A model generated the notes under the pieces. That model worked only from the letters and a program-made list of their open reading frames with translations. It was not told the DNA's origin and did no database searches. Positions 53,913-63,194 of a stretch of DNA of 64,000 nucleotides are shown piece by piece. Position numbers and translations under genes: made by a program. The DNA lies in assembly GCA_902363735.1 (NCBI GenBank), contig CABJBA010000001.1:620001-684000 (forward strand), written 5' to 3'. Each line of letters starts with the position of its first letter. The stretch's first letter is position 1. This stretch comes from Clostridiaceae bacterium (GTDB lineage Bacteria; Bacillota; Clostridia; Lachnospirales; Lachnospiraceae).

Positions 53913-54581
53913 TTATTCCTTCTCAAACTGATACCCCTTACCTTTGGATAGTACGATACAATATCCGCTGCCTTCCAGTTTTGCCCTCAAACGCTTGAGA
54001 GCACTCTTTAAGGCATTGCTGTCGCTTGCCATAGGCTGCTTCCACACCTTTTCATACAGGTAATCCGCACTGATAAAACACCCTTCATTCTGCGTAAAGA
54101 GCAGCAGCAGGGCAAATTCTTTTGGGGTCAGCAGCAGATCGGCACCGTCCAGCGTGGCCACATCCGCCGTAACATCCAAACAAAGCCTGCCTTTTGTCAG
54201 CTGTTCAGGAACATGCTCGGCCCGGCGCAAAAGTGCCTCTATACGAGCCAGCAGCACGGCAAAGTCGTAGGGCTTGGCAAGGTAGTCATCTCCACCGGCG
54301 TTGAGTCCACGCACAATATCCTCCGGCGTGGTCAGCCCGGTCAGCAGAAGCACAGGCACACGGGAATGCTGCCGCAGCTCCCCCATAAAATCAAGTCCAC
54401 TGCCGTCAGGCAGCATAATATCCAGCACAAGCAGGTCAGGCAACTGTCCTTTCATAGCGTTTCGGGCATCTGCAAGGGTCAGTGCTGTGACAACTTCATA
54501 GCCCCGCCGTCTCAGCATACGCTCGTTACCCTGCAAAATTTTCTCATTATCTTCTATCAGTAAAATCTGTTTGCCCCTCAT
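53913..54581 (-). CDS. OmpR-family response regulator
   Basis: 222 residues. Receiver domain with acidic pocket (LIEDNEK), phosphorylated Asp in LLVLDIMLPDGSG (about Asp 54) and Lys in YLAKPYDF; then a winged-helix domain (about 125-220) with LLLTPKEFALLLLFTQNEG. Overlaps the kinase gene by 4 bp. Likely acts on the downstream wall-protein genes (inference from order). Confidence 0.94.
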   Translation of the reverse strand: MRGKQILLIEDNEKILQGNERMLRRRGYEVVTALTLADARNAMKGQLPDLLVLDIMLPDGSGLDFMGELRQHSRVPVLLLTGLTTPEDIVRGLNAGGDDYLAKPYDFAVLLARIEALLRRAEHVPEQLTKGRLCLDVTADVATLDGADLLLTPKEFALLLLFTQNEGCFISADYLYEKVWKQPMASDSNALKSALKRLRAKLEGSGYCIVLSKGKGYQFEKE

Positions 54582-55870
54582 TTCTCGTCACCTCCCAATT
54601 GGCCTTCATAGGCAGGCAGGGTAAAAGCTACTGTTGTGCCGCTGTCCCCCGTATTCTCAATCCATATCCGTCCGCCATGGGATTCCACCACTGTCTTGCA
54701 CAGATACAGGCCAAAGCCGGTTCCCCCGCTGGAAACGCCCCGTTCAAACACATGTGGCTGAAGCTCGGCTGAAATACCGCAGCCTGTATCCTGCACTGTC
54801 ACCAGAATCTCATGCTCCGCCTTTTCCGTCCGTAATACAATTTCCCCGTTTACAGTGTGAGCGGCGGCGTTCTGGATGAGATTAGACACCACCTGTGCCA
54901 GTAAGTCCGCATTGCCGTATACATGAATTCCTTCGGCAATGTCTGCGGTAAGACAATTGCCCTTCTTCTGCACATGAAAGAAAAACATTTCCGCATTGCT
55001 GCGCAGCAAAGTGGAGAAATCCACCAGCTGCTTGTCAGTGTTTTCGCTCATAGAGGCAAGGGTCAGCATTCCACCGACCATGCGAGCCAGCCGCATAATT
55101 TCCTGCTGGGCACTTTGTAGCAGCTCCGCCGTTTCCGAATCCTTTACCGCTTCATCTATATCCTCCAAAATCTCCGCCACCGTCTGCACATTCACCGAAA
55201 TGACCGTAAGCGGCGTGCGCATCTCGTGGGAGGTGTTGGATAAAAACTCCGTTTTGGCCCGGCTGGCTCTCTCCAAAATATGGTTTTGCTCATCCAGCTT
55301 TTGCTGCTGTTCGTTGTAAAGCCCAAATTGCAGCAGCATGACAATACTCAGGGCAAGCCCCACCACCACAAAACCAAATACCGCATCCATCATAACAAGC
55401 CAGCGGCTGTCGTAGTATGCGCCAGGATCAAAAAACCAATAGGCATACAGGCAAAGCCCTATGTAAAACAACAGCTCCGCCGCTGCAATGACAACCGCCC
55501 GCTTTCCATCCAGCATAAAGACAGTAAACACAATGGCAAAGATAAAAAAATAAGGAGTTGCTCCGTAATACCCCCCGTTCAGAAAAAAGAAAACAGGAAA
55601 ACCTACGAAAAAAACAGCCGCAATCGTTATCAAATAGCAAAGCTGATATTTTCCGCTTTGGGAGGCATAAACCAAAAGTACAGCAGACAACAGGGCAAAC
55701 ACCAGATACACGATGGTGTTTTGCAGCCTTTCTCCCATTACAACGGCAACGATGGCGGATACAAGGCTGACCGTCACACCCGCCATTGCCAGAATGTTGA
55801 ACAGCCGTACACGTAAATCAAGGCTCGAACCGAAATATATGCTGATAAATTTTATTGGTCTGTTTTTCAT
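54578..55870 (-). CDS. Membrane sensor histidine kinase
   Basis: 430 residues. Six hydrophobic helices (about 25-185) with short loops, a 7TM-like sensor without a large extracellular domain; coiled coil; HisKA with H-box SNTSHEMRTPLTVISV (His about 225); HATPase with N-box NLIQNAAAHTV and G-boxes DTGCGIS and GTGFGLYLCK. Cognate of the overlapping regulator gene. It probably senses within the membrane. Confidence 0.93.
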   Translation of the reverse strand: MKNRPIKFISIYFGSSLDLRVRLFNILAMAGVTVSLVSAIVAVVMGERLQNTIVYLVFALLSAVLLVYASQSGKYQLCYLITIAAVFFVGFPVFFFLNGGYYGATPYFFIFAIVFTVFMLDGKRAVVIAAAELLFYIGLCLYAYWFFDPGAYYDSRWLVMMDAVFGFVVVGLALSIVMLLQFGLYNEQQQKLDEQNHILERASRAKTEFLSNTSHEMRTPLTVISVNVQTVAEILEDIDEAVKDSETAELLQSAQQEIMRLARMVGGMLTLASMSENTDKQLVDFSTLLRSNAEMFFFHVQKKGNCLTADIAEGIHVYGNADLLAQVVSNLIQNAAAHTVNGEIVLRTEKAEHEILVTVQDTGCGISAELQPHVFERGVSSGGTGFGLYLCKTVVESHGGRIWIENTGDSGTTVAFTLPAYEGQLGGDEK

Positions 55871-56324
55871 GCTCTCACCTGAACACCTCGATTATTTTGT
55901 GGAATGCATTGAAGGCTGTGCAGCTTTTTGCCTCTGCGTGGGTTCTCAAGTCTCTTCGGCTGTTATGTAATTCATATAACAATGTATTTATTATACATCC
56001 TTATACAGAAAAATGTAAGTATTCGTTCTTTTTCACTGTGGCATTTGTCCCCGTTTGTCAACGGTTCTATACCAGCCTCAATAATTGCTGAAAGCCGGGT
56101 GATTTTGACTATTGGGAAACACGTCGCAGTTTATCCATCGGCTTTAGTTCTGGTTGTTCAACACATTGTTCAATTCCAAATTGCTGGCGGCAGAGCATAA
56201 GGCTTTCGCTGTTCCGGCTCGCTGTTTTTGTTACGACAACCACCTTTCTAAGTTTTGAGCAAAAGAAAAAAAGCGACTACTATTTTGTAATCGCACGGAA
56301 AATTATAACCGACTGTGTGGGGCT
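55871..56324. other. Intergenic, no supported gene
   Basis: 454 bases between the kinase start and the deformylase end. A few open stretches of 30-60 codons occur on the minus strand but without ribosome binding sites or family likeness. The A/T-rich part around 55960-56010 is probably the promoter of the kinase gene. Confidence 0.4.
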
Positions 56325-56780
56325 TTATAATTCCAGTTCTTCGATTGCTCTGTCCAAGAAAATCAAACCATCCAAATGTTCTATTTCGTGGCAAAAGCAT
56401 TTTGCCATTTCATCTTCACCAATCAACAAAACTTCCTCTCCATTTTCATTAAAAGCCTGTACGGTGACCCGTTGAGGGCGAATAGTTTTGACGTAATGAC
56501 CAGGAAAACTCAAGCAACCTTCAACACATTCCTGTTCACCACTGTATCCCACAATAAGAGGATTTACAAGTTTTAAATAGTGATCGCAATAATCTATAAC
56601 CACCAACCTTCTTAAGATACCAATTTGGTTGGCAGCCAGCGCAGCACCGTTTTCTGTTTGATGTAACGTGTCCATCATATCATCGAGAATCAATCGTATC
56701 CTATCATCAATCACCTCTACTTTGCGGCATTTCTTCGTGAGCGCAGGATCACCGTCATATCTAATTTGTCTTATTGCCAT
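56325..56780 (-). CDS. def: Peptide deformylase (accessory copy)
   Basis: 151 residues from the ATG at 56778-56780 (GGAGG upstream). The three motifs are seen: NGAALAANQIG (about 44-54; the usual form is G-x-G-L-A-A-x-Q), ECVEGCLSFPG (about 88-98, Cys metal ligand) and CHEIEHLDGL (about 130-139, the two His and the catalytic Glu). It removes the formyl group from nascent proteins. Its start lies 20 bp inside the end of an Xre regulator gene, so it is a regulated copy and not the housekeeping one linked to fmt. Confidence 0.9.
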   Translation of the reverse strand: MAIRQIRYDGDPALTKKCRKVEVIDDRIRLILDDMMDTLHQTENGAALAANQIGILRRLVVIDYCDHYLKLVNPLIVGYSGEQECVEGCLSFPGHYVKTIRPQRVTVQAFNENGEEVLLIGEDEMAKCFCHEIEHLDGLIFLDRAIEELEL

Positions 56781-57015
56781 TACTTTCCCTCCTGCTACTT
56801 TCCGCTCTGGATTTTCTGAAACTCTCTTCAAATAAAAAGACTTCCTCAATAGAGCATGAAAACACCTGTGCAATTTCATAAGCCAACCAAATGGAAGGCT
56901 CAAACTTTTCTGTTTCTATAGCAAGAATGGCCTGCCTAGATGTTCCGACTAGTTCTCCCAACTGCTCTTGCGTAAGACCTTTTTGCTCACGTAATTCTCT
57001 AATCCGGTTTTTCAT
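56761..57015 (-). CDS. Xre-type regulator co-transcribed with deformylase
   Basis: 84 residues. Helix-turn-helix LREQKGLTQEQLGELVGTSR (about 8-27), then QAILAIETEKFEPS, and a Ser/Arg/Asn-rich tail. The next gene (def) starts within its end. Probably autoregulated at the promoter 57049-57077. Confidence 0.9.
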   Translation of the reverse strand: MKNRIRELREQKGLTQEQLGELVGTSRQAILAIETEKFEPSIWLAYEIAQVFSCSIEEVFLFEESFRKSRAESSRRESNGNKTN

Positions 57016-57048
57016 ATCAATCTCCTTTTGTAATGTTTACCTTACAAA

Positions 57049-57077
57049 AGAATACTGCAACATTAATGTAAAGTCAA
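57049..57077 (-). promoter_or_regulatory. Promoter of the Xre-def unit
   Basis: TTGACT, 17 bp, TATTCT on the minus strand. The segment TTGACTTTACA is identical to the core of the Xre promoter at 43655, and GTAAGGT/ACCTTAC half-sites flank it, as expected for Xre operators. Confidence 0.7.
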
Positions 57078-57325
57078 CCTTACACACGATATAAATTGTT
57101 ATGTAAAGCGGCCTCCGTTAACAAACAGGCTGACTACCGGTGTTTTCTTACAGAGCACTAAGCTTTTTCAACAAGTCCACACTCCCGATTATTATCAATG
57201 TCACCCCATTCATTCTTTCTGTAGATGCGAGGAAAGAAGGGGGTAAAAACACAAACATTTGCATGGAATTTTTCATGGTTCATTCCATCCTTTCCAAATT
57301 TCTGTATATAAAAAGGTTCTATACT

Positions 57326-57369
57326 GAATGTTGAAGTGTGCTTGAAAACACACTTCCAACATTCTTTTT
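57326..57369 (+). terminator. Orphan plus-strand terminator
   Basis: GAATGTTG.AAGTGTG pairs with CACACTT.CAACATTC and is followed by TTTTTG on the plus strand. No plus-strand gene precedes it; 57095-57325 shows no supported frame, so it may close an unrecognised small RNA or a lost gene. Confidence 0.75.
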
Positions 57370-57467
57370 GTTGTAATAAAATAGGCTTCTTTCAAGGTTT
57401 TGGTCAACTAATACCGACAACTCCAAACTGAATTTTCAGCATGTGCGTCCTTTTTTTTAATACCATA

Positions 57468-60400
57468 TTATGTTTTTCTCACACCGTTTTCATCTAACTC
57501 ATAGCCATCAACTTTCGTACTCTTAGCAAGTGTTCCGTCGGCATTGAAGTAATACCACTTGCCGCCGATCTGGAGCCATCTGCCTGCTGCCATAACACCG
57601 TCGGTGTCAAAATAGTATCTGGTGTCAATGTCCGTAAGCCAGTTGCCGGTGAGGATATCCCCATTGTCCTGAACATACATCCAGTTTCCGGCGGCGTCCC
57701 TGCTCCAGCCTCTTGCGGTGGATTCTTCAATGAGCGATTCAACAAGGTTTCTGAGGATGACCGCTGCTTCCCCACGGGTGGCTGTGCTTTGGGGGTTAAA
57801 CAGCTTGTTTCCAGTACCGGCGGCGATACCCGCCTGCTGCAAAGCGCTTACGGCTTCCTTTGCCCCTGTGCTAATGCTGCCGTTGTCGGTAAAGGTAAGC
57901 TTTTCTACCGATTTTGGAAGAGTATAGCCGGTGGCCTTGGTATAGTTGTAGAGCATAACTGCCATTTCCTCACGGGTGATGGCACGATCCGGCTCAAATT
58001 TGTTATCTCCGCCTCCAGATACAATGCCCAAATTTACGCCCCACTGGATATAGGAAAGATAATGGCTGTCTGATTTTACATCGGTAAAGCTGCTTTGCGT
58101 GTAACCGCCCATATCCTGCCCGGACAGTCTTCCCAAAGCGGTGATGAACATGCCTTTGGTAATAGAGGAATTGGGGCTGAACCCAGTGGCACTTGTGCCG
58201 GTGAGCAATCCTCGGCTGGCAACAAAGTTAATGCTTTCCTGAGCCCAATGGTCTTTGGTATCGGAGAAGGCCGAAGCTGCAGTTTTGAAGCCCACACCGT
58301 ACACTGAAAAGTGATTGGTGCAAAAGAGCAGGCGGCTTCCGGTATAGCTGGAATTGGTAATCCACTCAATTTGGCCGTTCTGCTTTACCGATACGGCATA
58401 CAGGCTGCCGGTACCTTCCGTTTTGGCGTCATAAGCAATGCCAATGGTGGCGGTACCGTCTCTTAAGTCGGTAATTGCTGCCTTTCTGCTGTCCTCAATG
58501 GTGATATCAAAGGCAGGATTCTCTCCAATAACTGCCTTTGCAGAGTCAGACAGCTTTTCGGCTTTTTTCACCGAAAGGGTAACCGTACCGGCGGACTGCG
58601 TATCCAGTTCTTTAAATGCCTTAGTATTGAAGCTGATGTCGGCGAGTGCAGAACTGATCCTGACATATTTTACGCCTGCCGCATTCAGCAGGTCGATGGT
58701 TCCTGCTTCAATTGTTGCCACAAGGCTTTCATAATCGCCGCCGGTTTTTATGTCAAACTCCACTGCAATGCCATTGGCAGCTTTGTTTGCAGCCTTGGCG
58801 GCTTGCTCTGCAGCAGCAATGATGTCTTTTCCCATCTGCTCGGTGATGGTATCGGCAGTAAGCACGTTGATCTCCGTTGTGCCGGATACTTCTTTTCGGA
58901 CTACGGTAGGCATATCGGTCTGGTTGGATGGTATTGTCTTAATAGTTTTGTCATCATCAGAATTAGAACTATCGGAGCTGTCGCCTCCGCTATTACCGCC
59001 AGAACTATTTACAGTGATCGCAGCAATGCTGCTGGTGACGGCAGCCGGCTGCGGACCGCCAACACCGATATTTGTGCCGGTGACAATGCAGTAATAATAT
59101 CGTGTGCCAGCCATGCTGGTATCCGGTATATAGCTGTCGGCTGCTGCACCGATGATTTGCGAACTGCCTGTCGTGCTGTCAGTGGTATTACTGTACCACT
59201 GATAGGAAAGTGTTGTACCTTCGGATACGCTTGCTGTCACTGAAATTGCCGCTGCCGCATCTCCCTGATTGTAGCTGCTGCTCTGTGGCTGACCACTTAT
59301 GACAGGTGTCTCGGGGCTTAACGGTGATAAAACCAGAGATTTGTTTTCCCCAGAGCTGTCTTTGGAAAAAGGTAACTCCTGTACCGTAACGTAACCCGTC
59401 TTGGATATTTTCAGCGTAACTTCTTCATCGGCTGGAATGTAGAGGTAAGCCTTGCCGTTTGCATCGGTGGTCGTGCTGCGGCTTCCGCTCTGAACCTGTG
59501 CACCTTCCACCAAGTTGTCGGTACTGTCGGTTACCGTTGTCTCCAATAAGTAAAGGGGCTTGCCAGAGCTGTTTTCAAAGTTAGCATTGCTGGTAGCCCA
59601 AACCTGCGCGGAATCTTTCAGAATAACCTTAAAGCTCGTCACTCCTCCAATTCCATAGTCGTCTCCTTCCGCCCGAACCTGGGCATTACCGGAAATGGTA
59701 AGGGAACAGTAGTCCTGACTAAGCGTTCCGGTACCAATGCCGAAGACCCTCCCCTCTGCTGTAACGTCGGCCTCCTCCGTAATAACAAGCTGCGTTCTGT
59801 TGCCAATATCTATCCCGTAATAGTCTCCAGTAACGCCTCCAGTAACGGAGAGGGATCCACTGCCGCAAACGGTTACCGTGTGGCCGCCGGTCAATCCAAA
59901 TCCATGATCGTTTGTGCTAATAAGGGTATTGGTTCCTGATAGGGTGATGTCCACCACCTTAATCGGCGAATCCCCTTCAATTCTTATTGGTGTTGCTGAT
60001 GAAGTAATATCTAAATTTTCCAGCTTGACCGAACAAGAGGCTTTGATCTCAATCTGACGCCCTTCGCTGTTCCCGGTCAGAGTGATTTTCTCATTTTCCG
60101 GAATATTGTCCTTAACCTGCTTTTCTCCGTAGCTGACCTTGAGTGTATCCGAGGTTGCGCCCTCTTCAATCGTGATGTTTCCCTCACTGATATCAAATGT
60201 AAACGAAGAAAGGTCGCTGGCCAGCTGCATAATGCCCATAACCATCTGCACAGTAATCGTGGGAATCTCCACACCATCCGCAAGGCTCCACGCTTCGTCC
60301 AGCACCGGAGTGAAAACGTAAGTTCCAAGAGTATCCGGATCAAACTCCGGCTCTGATGTCCATTCTGTAACCGGAACCGAAACCGTTTGCTGTGTACTTC

Positions 60401-60941
60401 CAGTATGGTCTGTATCGTCACTGTCCTCTGCTAAATTCAGAATCGAACTGCTGACACGCCCGCTTTTATCCAGCACAGCAGCGTAACCTGTAACGGCCTG
60501 TGCCCTGAGCAAATTATCATTGTTATTATCAGATCTCTGTGCTTCTGACGGTGTACCGGTCTGCTGCTCATTATCAGCGGGAGCCTCCTCATCCCCATCG
60601 GGATCAGGCACGTCGCTGCCGCTGTCAGAATCCTCACCAGGCGTATTACCGTCCTGCGTACTCTCCGCAGGGTTCTTCTCCTCCGATTCTTCTGTATCCT
60701 GGGCAGAATCATTCTCCACCGTTGTCATCAGACTAGCCGGCAGTTTTAAATCCTCCAAGGATGTGCCAAGGGGCTCTATCCGGTTTTTTACGCTATCCTC
60801 CAATAGTTCAAAGGCAGTAATGTTGCCTCCTGCTCCCGAAGAAGACATTCCGCCCACTGCAAACACTGTCTGCGGCAGTGTTCCCACCACCAGCAGCGCC
60901 GAAAGCGTAAGGGAAAGTATTTTTCTACTTGCTGGCCCCAT
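57468..60941 (-). CDS. Giant SLH-domain wall protein with choline-binding-type repeats
   Basis: 1157 residues. Signal peptide cut near QTVFA (about 28). The N-terminal module is shared with the 787-residue wall protein (ITAFELLEDS, LKLPASLMTTV, then TYVFTPVLDEAW). An acidic Ser/Asp linker (about 80-140), a carbohydrate-binding-like beta region (about 240-440), an Ig-like domain with SYQWYSN (about 545-640) and a further domain with SVYGVGF (about 690-875) follow. Three SLH repeats come next (FSDTKDHWAQESINF, FTDVKSDSHYLSYIQ, LTFTDNGSISTGAKE; about 880-1070), then wall-binding repeats (GGKWYYFNADGTLA and KVDGYELDENG). Both SLH and choline-type modules in one protein suggest double anchoring. 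Divergent from a LytTR pair. Confidence 0.9.
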   Translation of the reverse strand: MGPASRKILSLTLSALLVVGTLPQTVFAVGGMSSSGAGGNITAFELLEDSVKNRIEPLGTSLEDLKLPASLMTTVENDSAQDTEESEEKNPAESTQDGNTPGEDSDSGSDVPDPDGDEEAPADNEQQTGTPSEAQRSDNNNDNLLRAQAVTGYAAVLDKSGRVSSSILNLAEDSDDTDHTGSTQQTVSVPVTEWTSEPEFDPDTLGTYVFTPVLDEAWSLADGVEIPTITVQMVMGIMQLASDLSSFTFDISEGNITIEEGATSDTLKVSYGEKQVKDNIPENEKITLTGNSEGRQIEIKASCSVKLENLDITSSATPIRIEGDSPIKVVDITLSGTNTLISTNDHGFGLTGGHTVTVCGSGSLSVTGGVTGDYYGIDIGNRTQLVITEEADVTAEGRVFGIGTGTLSQDYCSLTISGNAQVRAEGDDYGIGGVTSFKVILKDSAQVWATSNANFENSSGKPLYLLETTVTDSTDNLVEGAQVQSGSRSTTTDANGKAYLYIPADEEVTLKISKTGYVTVQELPFSKDSSGENKSLVLSPLSPETPVISGQPQSSSYNQGDAAAAISVTASVSEGTTLSYQWYSNTTDSTTGSSQIIGAAADSYIPDTSMAGTRYYYCIVTGTNIGVGGPQPAAVTSSIAAITVNSSGGNSGGDSSDSSNSDDDKTIKTIPSNQTDMPTVVRKEVSGTTEINVLTADTITEQMGKDIIAAAEQAAKAANKAANGIAVEFDIKTGGDYESLVATIEAGTIDLLNAAGVKYVRISSALADISFNTKAFKELDTQSAGTVTLSVKKAEKLSDSAKAVIGENPAFDITIEDSRKAAITDLRDGTATIGIAYDAKTEGTGSLYAVSVKQNGQIEWITNSSYTGSRLLFCTNHFSVYGVGFKTAASAFSDTKDHWAQESINFVASRGLLTGTSATGFSPNSSITKGMFITALGRLSGQDMGGYTQSSFTDVKSDSHYLSYIQWGVNLGIVSGGGDNKFEPDRAITREEMAVMLYNYTKATGYTLPKSVEKLTFTDNGSISTGAKEAVSALQQAGIAAGTGNKLFNPQSTATRGEAAVILRNLVESLIEESTARGWSRDAAGNWMYVQDNGDILTGNWLTDIDTRYYFDTDGVMAAGRWLQIGGKWYYFNADGTLAKSTKVDGYELDENGVRKT

Positions 60942-61043
60942 GTTATTTCCTCCTTAAAATTTGTTTAGTATTATGTATTGTTCGGAACGAAACCATTAAC
61001 TTGCTTACAGCATATTAAAAAAAATACACTGGAACAACCTCCT

Positions 61044-61106
61044 CTGCACGAATAACACCTTTTTCTGCACGAATCGCACCTTTTCCTGCACAAAAAACAT
61101 AATATA
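61044..61106. promoter_or_regulatory. Three 21-bp direct repeats (candidate LytTR sites)
   Basis: CTGCACGAAT..CACCTTTT occurs at 61044 and 61065, and a shorter CTGCACAAAA..CA at 61086, each exactly 21 bp apart, two helical turns. LytTR regulators bind tandem direct repeats with about this spacing. They lie between the divergent SLH-protein gene and the LytTR operon. Confidence 0.75.
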
Positions 61107-61148
61107 CTTTCTGGAAACTATGGTAAAATATTGGTGAGGAGGTTTTAA

Positions 61149-61859
61149 ATGAATATACTAATCTGCGACGATTTGATATCGGAAGCGGCCGAGCTTGACG
61201 GCCTATTGCAAACTTCCGGCTTTTCGGTAAATATAAATCAATTCCACCATGCCCTAGATGCCCTGAACTTCATTCGCGCAGGAGCGGTGGTGGACTGTTG
61301 TTTTTTGGATATTGTCATGCCGGAGATGGATGGTATCCTGCTTGCAAAACAGCTTCGCCAAGATGGTTATGCCGGAAGGATTGTGTTTTTATCCACATCA
61401 AAAGACTATGGCCCGGAAACCTACACGGTTGACGCCTTTTCCTATCTGCTCAAGCCGCTCACAGCAGAGCGTGTCAAGGTAATACTGGAGAAGCTGGAAC
61501 AGGCGAAAATCAGAGACGACCGGACGGAAATTGCAGTGCAGACAGCAGGGACAACAAAAATACTTCCGCACCGGAATATTTCCTATGCAGAAGTAATTCT
61601 TCATAAAATTTACTTTCATATGACCGATGGCAGCGAGATCTGCATAAATGCCACCTTTTCTGAAATTGCCGCACAGCTTCTTTGCGACCCCAGGTTCATC
61701 CAGTGCCACCGCTCCTATGTGGTCAATATGCAGGATATTGCAGAGGTCTCCGAACGGGAAATGATCACCCGCAGCGGCAGGCAGATTCCCATTCCCCGAG
61801 GCTATCGGGATACAAGAGCCAGGTTTTATCAATGGAAATTTGGAGGTGAGCATTCATGA
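61149..61859 (+). CDS. LytTR-family response regulator
   Basis: 236 residues. Receiver domain with LICDD (acidic pocket), Asp in CCFLDIVMPEMDG (about 57) and SYLLKPLTA; then a LytTR DNA-binding domain (about 130-230) with FIQCHRSYVVNMQDIAEVSE and IPIPRGYRD. GAGGAGG precedes the ATG. It overlaps the kinase gene by 4 bp. It likely binds the repeats at 61044-61106 and controls itself and the SLH protein (inference). Confidence 0.94.
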   Translation: MNILICDDLISEAAELDGLLQTSGFSVNINQFHHALDALNFIRAGAVVDCCFLDIVMPEMDGILLAKQLRQDGYAGRIVFLSTSKDYGPETYTVDAFSYLLKPLTAERVKVILEKLEQAKIRDDRTEIAVQTAGTTKILPHRNISYAEVILHKIYFHMTDGSEICINATFSEIAAQLLCDPRFIQCHRSYVVNMQDIAEVSEREMITRSGRQIPIPRGYRDTRARFYQWKFGGEHS

Positions 61860-63193
61860 GCTATGATAAAAAATACGACAGGCGCACCATCACCCATTTC
61901 AAATGGCTGTTTGTCCTGTTGAGTGCGGTGCTGATAACAACAGGGGTGGTTAGTTACCAGATTGCCGCCAGCCAGCTCAAAGAACAGCTTTCCAGACGCT
62001 GCCATGCTCTGGCAGCCACAGTTGCAGCAATAATTGCCGAGGATTCGGATGGTTATGCCTCGTTCCTTGAAGATATGGATATGGAAAGCGCATATTACCA
62101 GAACACCAAAACCTTGATGATGAAACTCAAAGAGGTGAATGTAGAACATGTCACTTACATCTATACCGTGAAGCAGGTAGACGAAAATACCACCATGTAT
62201 GTCATCGGCGGAGAGCCGTCCGACAGCCCGGTTTATACCGCACCGGGTGTCATGGATCATGCCGTAACCAAAGCATGGCGCACAGCGTTCCGGGAGCAGA
62301 GGGCTGTTTTGGGTGAGGATTTTATCCGTACTCCCTACGGTGTTCGCTTAAGCTCCTACGCACCCATTTTTCACCGGGAGACAGGCGAATTTATGGGACT
62401 GGCGGGGGCTGATGTGATACAGGCCCAATACGGTGGTATTACAAAGCTGATTATCATTCAGACTACCATCGGTCTGCTTGCCGGAATGGCCGTATTTGCC
62501 GCCGTCATCTGGCGTCTTTCAGGCAGTGTGAATTTTATCATCAGCAAAGAACGGTACGAAGCTGATTTTGCGCGCGGCATCGTAGCCACCGGGCGGGATC
62601 ATTACCACAAGATGGATGAAATGTATAGCAGGCTCCGCATTCTGCGCCACGATTACAAATATCATCTGAATGCCACACGAAAAATGCTCCAGGCAGGTGA
62701 TTCACAAGGGGCAGACGAATATCTGACCGACATTGAACAAAAGATTTCCGGCTATGAGCTTCAAAATTTCTGCAACAACCATGTCATCAATGCACTTGTG
62801 GCTGACTACGCAGAACGCTGCGAAAAACAGAACATACAGTTTGACGTAAGCTTAAACATTCCGGAATCCCTCAGTGTTCCTAATTATGATTTATGTATCA
62901 TTCTGGGCAATCTTTTAGAAAACGCCGTGCATGCCTGTGAGAAACTGGAGCAGAACCGCAGCATAAAGCTGGAAACCAAGAGCATACAAAACCAGCTATT
63001 GTTTATGGTAAAAAACAGCTTTGACGGGAAAATATTTTATAAGGATGGAATGCCTTTGAGTAAAAAAGAGAACGGCGGCTTCGGCCTGTGCAGCGTAAAG
63101 GAGGTAATCGACGGACATGGCGGCGACCTCACCTTTTCATGGGACAAGGACAGCTTCACGGCTTTTGTGGCGGTAAAGCTGCTGGGGCAGTGA
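61856..63193 (+). CDS. AgrC/GHKL-type sensor histidine kinase with extracellular domain
   Basis: 445 residues. Membrane helix at about 15-38, extracellular domain of about 170 residues (Cache-like, HVTYIYTVKQVDENTTMYVI), second helix about 205-226, then a GHKL kinase core: phosphoacceptor His in LRILRHDYKYHL (about 262-273), N-box LGNLLENAVHAC and G-box GGFGLCSVKEV. Unlike true AgrC it has only two helices and an extracellular sensor. Partner of the overlapping LytTR regulator. Confidence 0.92.
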   Translation: MSYDKKYDRRTITHFKWLFVLLSAVLITTGVVSYQIAASQLKEQLSRRCHALAATVAAIIAEDSDGYASFLEDMDMESAYYQNTKTLMMKLKEVNVEHVTYIYTVKQVDENTTMYVIGGEPSDSPVYTAPGVMDHAVTKAWRTAFREQRAVLGEDFIRTPYGVRLSSYAPIFHRETGEFMGLAGADVIQAQYGGITKLIIIQTTIGLLAGMAVFAAVIWRLSGSVNFIISKERYEADFARGIVATGRDHYHKMDEMYSRLRILRHDYKYHLNATRKMLQAGDSQGADEYLTDIEQKISGYELQNFCNNHVINALVADYAERCEKQNIQFDVSLNIPESLSVPNYDLCIILGNLLENAVHACEKLEQNRSIKLETKSIQNQLLFMVKNSFDGKIFYKDGMPLSKKENGGFGLCSVKEVIDGHGGDLTFSWDKDSFTAFVAVKLLGQ

Positions 63194-63194
63194 T

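Noticed and set aside
57140..57334. A 64-codon plus-strand frame before the orphan terminator
   Set aside because: No ribosome binding site and no family likeness; a non-coding RNA or a deletion explains the terminator equally well.
61856..63193. A peptide quorum-sensing (agr-like) system, given the AgrC-like kinase and LytTR regulator
   Set aside because: No AgrB-type protease or short precursor peptide gene is visible nearby, and the kinase has an extracellular domain between two helices instead of a polytopic sensor.
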